Shown here piece after piece: positions 61,541 through 64,000 of a stretch of 64,000 nt of DNA. Within the stretch, counting starts at the first letter, position 1, and each line of letters opens with the position of its first letter. The notes beneath the pieces were generated by a model that was not told the origin of the DNA, searched no databases, and worked only from the letters and a program-made list of their open reading frames with translations. The DNA comes from an uncultured Chlorobiota bacterium (GTDB lineage Bacteria; Bacteroidota; Ignavibacteria; UBA10030; UBA6906): contig CAADGV010000030.1 in the NCBI GenBank assembly GCA_900696645.1, forward strand, positions 118,767 to 182,766, read 5' to 3'. Made by a program: the position numbers and the translations under genes.

Positions 61541-62119
61541 TTAGGACATTTGTCCGGTTACTGGTTTTTTGACATTTTTGCGTTGTTGACGTTGCCTCAG
61601 CGGTGGAGCTTTGTCCGGAACCACAACGCGAAGGTCCGGGTGAAAATCTTTTACTAAGCGCAGGTACTGCCGTATCGTGTTCATGCTACGCCCGGTAATC
61701 TGACAAATCGAAATTGCACTGTGCTTCTTCTTCACTAACTGCAGCACCTGTTCGTATGCTTTGATGTAGCGATCAACGGCTGCTTGTGTGTGACCGGTCT
61801 TCAACACAATATCCGCAGGGGATACGGCACGTTCGTACAACGAGATGATGATGCCTTTGTGCGTCGGGTTGCTGCCTTGATCCAGCACGTAGCCCTTCAT
61901 CGGCAGTACTTCACCCGTCTTCTCGAAATACGCCTTCAAATATTTTCCAATCGTCGTCAAGGCGCGGTTCATCAACACACTCAGTTCCGCACCACTCAAC
62001 AATCCACCTTGCACTTTGGCGCTCTTCAGCAGACGCACCATCGTCTCGATATCCCGTGCTTCACGATGACGATAGTTGGAGTTGCGATCTCCCTTCTTGA
62101 AATAGATCCGCCGCTCCAC
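61541..62119 (-). CDS. DUF1670-like protein, intact C-terminal part
   Basis: 192 residues from GTG 62119, which follows AGGAGG. It contains helix-turn-helix-like repeats: AELSVLMNRALTTIGKYLKAY, then PADIVLKTGHTQAAVDRYIKAYE, then ICQITGRSMNTIRQYLRLV. Repeated HTH units suggest DNA binding. The last codons (GQMS and stop) are written by the inverted repeat that bounds the element. If translated alone, this part would still carry most of the DNA-binding modules. Confidence 0.6.
   Translation of the reverse strand: MERRIYFKKGDRNSNYRHREARDIETMVRLLKSAKVQGGLLSGAELSVLMNRALTTIGKYLKAYFEKTGEVLPMKGYVLDQGSNPTHKGIIISLYERAVSPADIVLKTGHTQAAVDRYIKAYEQVLQLVKKKHSAISICQITGRSMNTIRQYLRLVKDFHPDLRVVVPDKAPPLRQRQQRKNVKKPVTGQMS
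61544..61555. repeat. Left terminal inverted repeat
   Basis: GGACATTTGTCC, the exact complement of the copy at 62533-62544. It is itself a near-palindrome (GGACA/TGTCC), so each end can also form a small hairpin. It encodes the last codons of the DUF1670-like frame. Confidence 0.7.
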
Positions 62120-62456
62120 ATCCTCCTGTCGTGTGACCCGTGATCCGCTCGATGTCGCTGTACGTCTTCTGTTCCAAGTACAAGCCCACGATCCATACTT
62201 TGTGGCTGATCCCTTTGCCGATGTCCCGCTGAAGGCCGCGCAAGTACAGTTTCAGATTCTGCCTGCTTGTCAAAGAACGTCTCCTGCACCACCTCCAGAA
62301 TCCCGCGGCTCTCTCGCGGCGATAATTCAAACTCGTGTTCTAACTCGTGAACAAATTGTTGCTCGCGCGTCTTCTGGCGCAACCGTCCATACTCTCGTTG
62401 TCGGTGAATGGACCGACGACCCTGTTGCCGTTGCATCTGTTCTCCATTGTCTAACT

Positions 62457-62481
62457 CCTGCCTGCCCGTCCGGCAGGCGGG
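62457..62481. repeat. GC-rich palindrome (GCCTGCC-type dispersed repeat)
   Basis: GCCTGCC (62460-62466) pairs with GGCAGGC (62472-62478). This short hairpin, which reads LPDGQAG in one frame, is a known type of dispersed palindrome in many environmental genomes. It lies in the leader of the DUF1670-like gene. Confidence 0.6.
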
Positions 62482-62532
62482 CATCGGCGCTCAAGGTAAC
62501 AACCTCGAACGCCGTTTGCAAGGAAAGTAGGA

Positions 62533-62544
62533 GGACAAATGTCC
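62533..62544. repeat. Right terminal inverted repeat
   Basis: GGACAAATGTCC, complement of 61544-61555. The T9SS gene stop codon (TAA on the minus strand, 62545-62547) directly adjoins it. Confidence 0.7.
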
Positions 62545-64000
62545 TTATTTGAGAAGAATCATCTTCTTAATGGTCGAAAAATCTTTCCCGCTTGATGTCC
62601 TTGCTTCAAGCCGGTAGAAGTACACGCCGGTGGCAACCTGCACGCCGGAAAGACTTTGTCCGTTCCATACAGCATCGTATGTACCAATACCCTGTACCCC
62701 GTTGAACAGCGCTGCCACCTCCTGACCGAGAAGATTGTATATCTTCAACGCTACAGTTGACTGTTCGGGGATAGCATACCTGATTGTCGTTGACGGATTG
62801 AAGGGATTTGGATAGTTCTGCGAGAGAGAAAACTCACTCGGCAGCACGTTGCCGACCGGTTCCACTGAGGTCGTGGTCAATTGGAATGCAATGCGTGAGT
62901 TCGCTTCGGGCATTGCTGCAAGAGCGTTCTGCACCGTGTTGTTGAACGTCGCGCTATTGGCCGTCTGCTGAGAAAGAAGTTCGCATACTGCCGGAACGGC
63001 TGAAATCGTCGGTGCATTGAGGCCCAGTGTGTACGTGAACGTTGCGGTTCCCGGGTCCATTGGGCCGTAAACAAATTCTATCTTGTTGGATGTCTCATAC
63101 AGCTTCACTTGGAAATTCATGCTTCCGGCCCCGGAGCTCGAGAAACTCCGTACCCCGATCCACTCAACAGTCAGCACGCGGTTTGGTGCACTACCGTCGA
63201 CCTGATATTTCATCATGTTGGGCTGCAGAGTTCCGGTGGGGAAGATGAGGTCATCGTACAGCGGGCCAAGCGCAAGAAGGGTTCCGGTCGTGGCGGTGAA
63301 CTGCGTGTTCTGATATCCGTACGCAGCGGTGCCCGATCCTGTTGCTGCCGACGAGGAAAAATCGAGGAACCCGTTAGTTGAAGCGCTGAAGGAGGTATAA
63401 TCAACTCCTATATAATTGAAGGTGAAACCGATTGGAGTTGATGCGCTCCGGTTATCGTCAATGCTTGCCGCGTTGCGCCATGCAGCAAAGGAGTTGCCTG
63501 TTGACGAAATGGAAGTGTATGTGATTCCTGTGGAGCGTGTTATGCTGAAGTCGGTAAGGCAGGGTACGGCAACTCTCTTGAATGTGATATTGAACGTCTG
63601 CGTGGAGGCCAGGGAGTCAGTACCCGAATAAGCGTACACCCTCCATTGCCCGACAATGGAATCTCCGATGGCCACTCCCAACCCGGCTATAAGTGAGTCA
63701 AGCTGGGATGTCCGGAACGTGGCAGATGTATCCAATCCTGCAGGAATATTCAGTCGAACAGTTCCTGCAAATGTTGGTGTTGCAAACTTCCACCTGTAGG
63801 ATGCGCCATCTCCCGATTTGCGCCACACTATTTTGACGGGTGTTGTGCTGACAGCATTTGTCACGACTGTCGTTCCCGTCGGCGGCGAAACCAGGCTGAA
63901 GGCCGAGAGCACCGGCCGTCCGCGTTTCAGCGTGATTGCCCTTGGACCGTTGGATGATTTCAGAGAATCGTTTGCCGGCGGGTTGTTTCTGAACGCCCAC
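62545..64000 (-). CDS. T9SS-secreted protein, 5' end beyond the window
   Basis: The frame is open through the window edge (WAFRNNPPANDSLKSS just before a GTG at 63912), so the gene begins outside and only the last 485 residues are seen. The visible part has an Ig/fibronectin-like region (VSPPTGTTVVTNAVSTTPVKIVW in parts; YRWKFATPTFAG), a beta-rich domain with FNYIGVDYTSFSASTNGFLDF that recalls nidogen-like or PEP-type exported proteins, and a T9SS tail (QNYPNPFNPSTTIRY, LLGQEVAALFNGVQ, GVYFYRLEAR, KMILLK). Surface or extracellular role; function unknown. Confidence 0.85.
   Translation of the reverse strand, partial: WAFRNNPPANDSLKSSNGPRAITLKRGRPVLSAFSLVSPPTGTTVVTNAVSTTPVKIVWRKSGDGASYRWKFATPTFAGTVRLNIPAGLDTSATFRTSQLDSLIAGLGVAIGDSIVGQWRVYAYSGTDSLASTQTFNITFKRVAVPCLTDFSITRSTGITYTSISSTGNSFAAWRNAASIDDNRSASTPIGFTFNYIGVDYTSFSASTNGFLDFSSSAATGSGTAAYGYQNTQFTATTGTLLALGPLYDDLIFPTGTLQPNMMKYQVDGSAPNRVLTVEWIGVRSFSSSGAGSMNFQVKLYETSNKIEFVYGPMDPGTATFTYTLGLNAPTISAVPAVCELLSQQTANSATFNNTVQNALAAMPEANSRIAFQLTTTSVEPVGNVLPSEFSLSQNYPNPFNPSTTIRYAIPEQSTVALKIYNLLGQEVAALFNGVQGIGTYDAVWNGQSLSGVQVATGVYFYRLEARTSSGKDFSTIKKMILLK

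Larger units (their letters stand above)
61541..62421 (-). pseudogene. DUF1670-like gene, broken by two +1 frameshifts
   Basis: Three overlapping frames together give one DUF1670-like protein. Segment A starts at ATG 62421 (GGAG upstream) and holds FVHELEHEFELSPRESRGILEVVQETFF. Segment B (another frame, about 62130-62270) continues with LKLYLRGLQRDIGKGISHKVWIVGLYLEQ. Segment C (62119-61541) holds the rest, including LLSGAELSVLMNRALTTIGKYLKAYFEKTG. Each step is a +1 shift. Only C is a long intact frame (192 residues, listed separately). The module DIGKGISHKVWIVGLYLE and the later DQGSNPTHKGIIISLYERA look like two copies of one unit. Either the gene has decayed or the assembly has errors here. 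Confidence 0.7.
61544..62544 (-). mobile_element. Putative 1001-bp insertion element carrying a DUF1670-like gene
   Basis: Perfect 12-bp inverted repeats mark both ends (61544-61555 and 62533-62544), and TTA flanks them on the outside at 61541-61543 and 62545-62547, as a target duplication would. The similarity continues a little inside the ends (GGTTACT against TCCTACT). The element holds only the DUF1670-like gene and its leader, and its right end abuts the stop codon of a T9SS gene. No DDE or HUH transposase motif is visible, so either DUF1670 mediates transfer or the element is moved from elsewhere. Confidence 0.55.

Noticed and set aside
62026-62421. Programmed -1 frameshifting in the DUF1670-like gene
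   Set aside because: Both frame changes are +1 and no A6G-type slippery run is present at either point.

Overview
The window reads as a chromosomal stretch of a Gram-negative, Bacteroidota/Chlorobiota-type bacterium, most likely an Ignavibacteria-like lineage. The reason is five secreted proteins ending in the type IX secretion (T9SS) sorting tail with the NYPNPFN core (7623-9404, 21396-23702, 23824-25185, 25777-29316 as a slightly diverged NFPNPFNP, and 62545-64000), together with a CarboxypepD-reg/TonB receptor, LytTR/LytS signalling, DUF983 and SSS transporters. This assignment is an inference; there is no rRNA to test it. No T9SS machinery genes lie in the window.

Layout. 1-2717: the end of an ettA-like ABC-F gene, a HAD phosphatase, a small membrane protein and a Tat-exported FAD amine oxidase. 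2748-7461: a thiamin uptake operon under a TPP riboswitch with a visible terminator/antiterminator switch (TonB receptor, thiamin pyrophosphokinase, SSS symporter). 7623-13037: a T9SS protein, a mini SAP-like protein, a SpoU rRNA methylase, a membrane protein and an NtrC-type regulator. 13335-18760: a pentose phosphate operon tkt-rpiB-tal-zwf with a possible 31-residue membrane peptide overlapping the zwf stop. 18853-21210: small membrane proteins, an AhpD-like protein and an EamA transporter. 21396-29316: a run of three T9SS cargo proteins (a subtilase, an unknown, a ten-Asp-box propeller) plus a lipoprotein. 29395-32716: tig-clpP-clpX and tRNA-Leu(UAG). 32763-43939: a cNMP/GAF sensor kinase, an ABC-2 exporter, an M24 peptidase, DMT and MFS transporters, a LiaF-like/LytS/LytTR envelope-stress module, a miniature kinase-like protein and a DUF983 protein. 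43947-46475: priA.

46617-55057 is the most unusual part: six tightly packed genes encoding a large lipoprotein, a membrane-anchored SBP_bac_5-like binding protein, an exported SH3-like protein, two very divergent Dpp-type permeases and a single-chain DppD-DppF-like double ATPase. Together they form a complete but strongly remodelled peptide-type ABC importer. Next come a split Ada pair (adaA/ogt-like), a three-gene set containing an orphan T4 gp19-like tail-tube protein, an SDR dehydrogenase, an M49-like metallopeptidase lipoprotein, YceI and a Crp-type regulator.

The right end holds a roughly 1-kb element (61544-62544) bounded by 12-bp perfect inverted repeats and flanked by TTA. It carries a frameshifted DUF1670-like gene and sits between a T9SS gene and what was probably that gene's terminator. 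A dispersed palindromic repeat unit lies at 59935-60034 and a short heptamer array at 41754-41785. Family calls come from reading motifs; no database search was possible.
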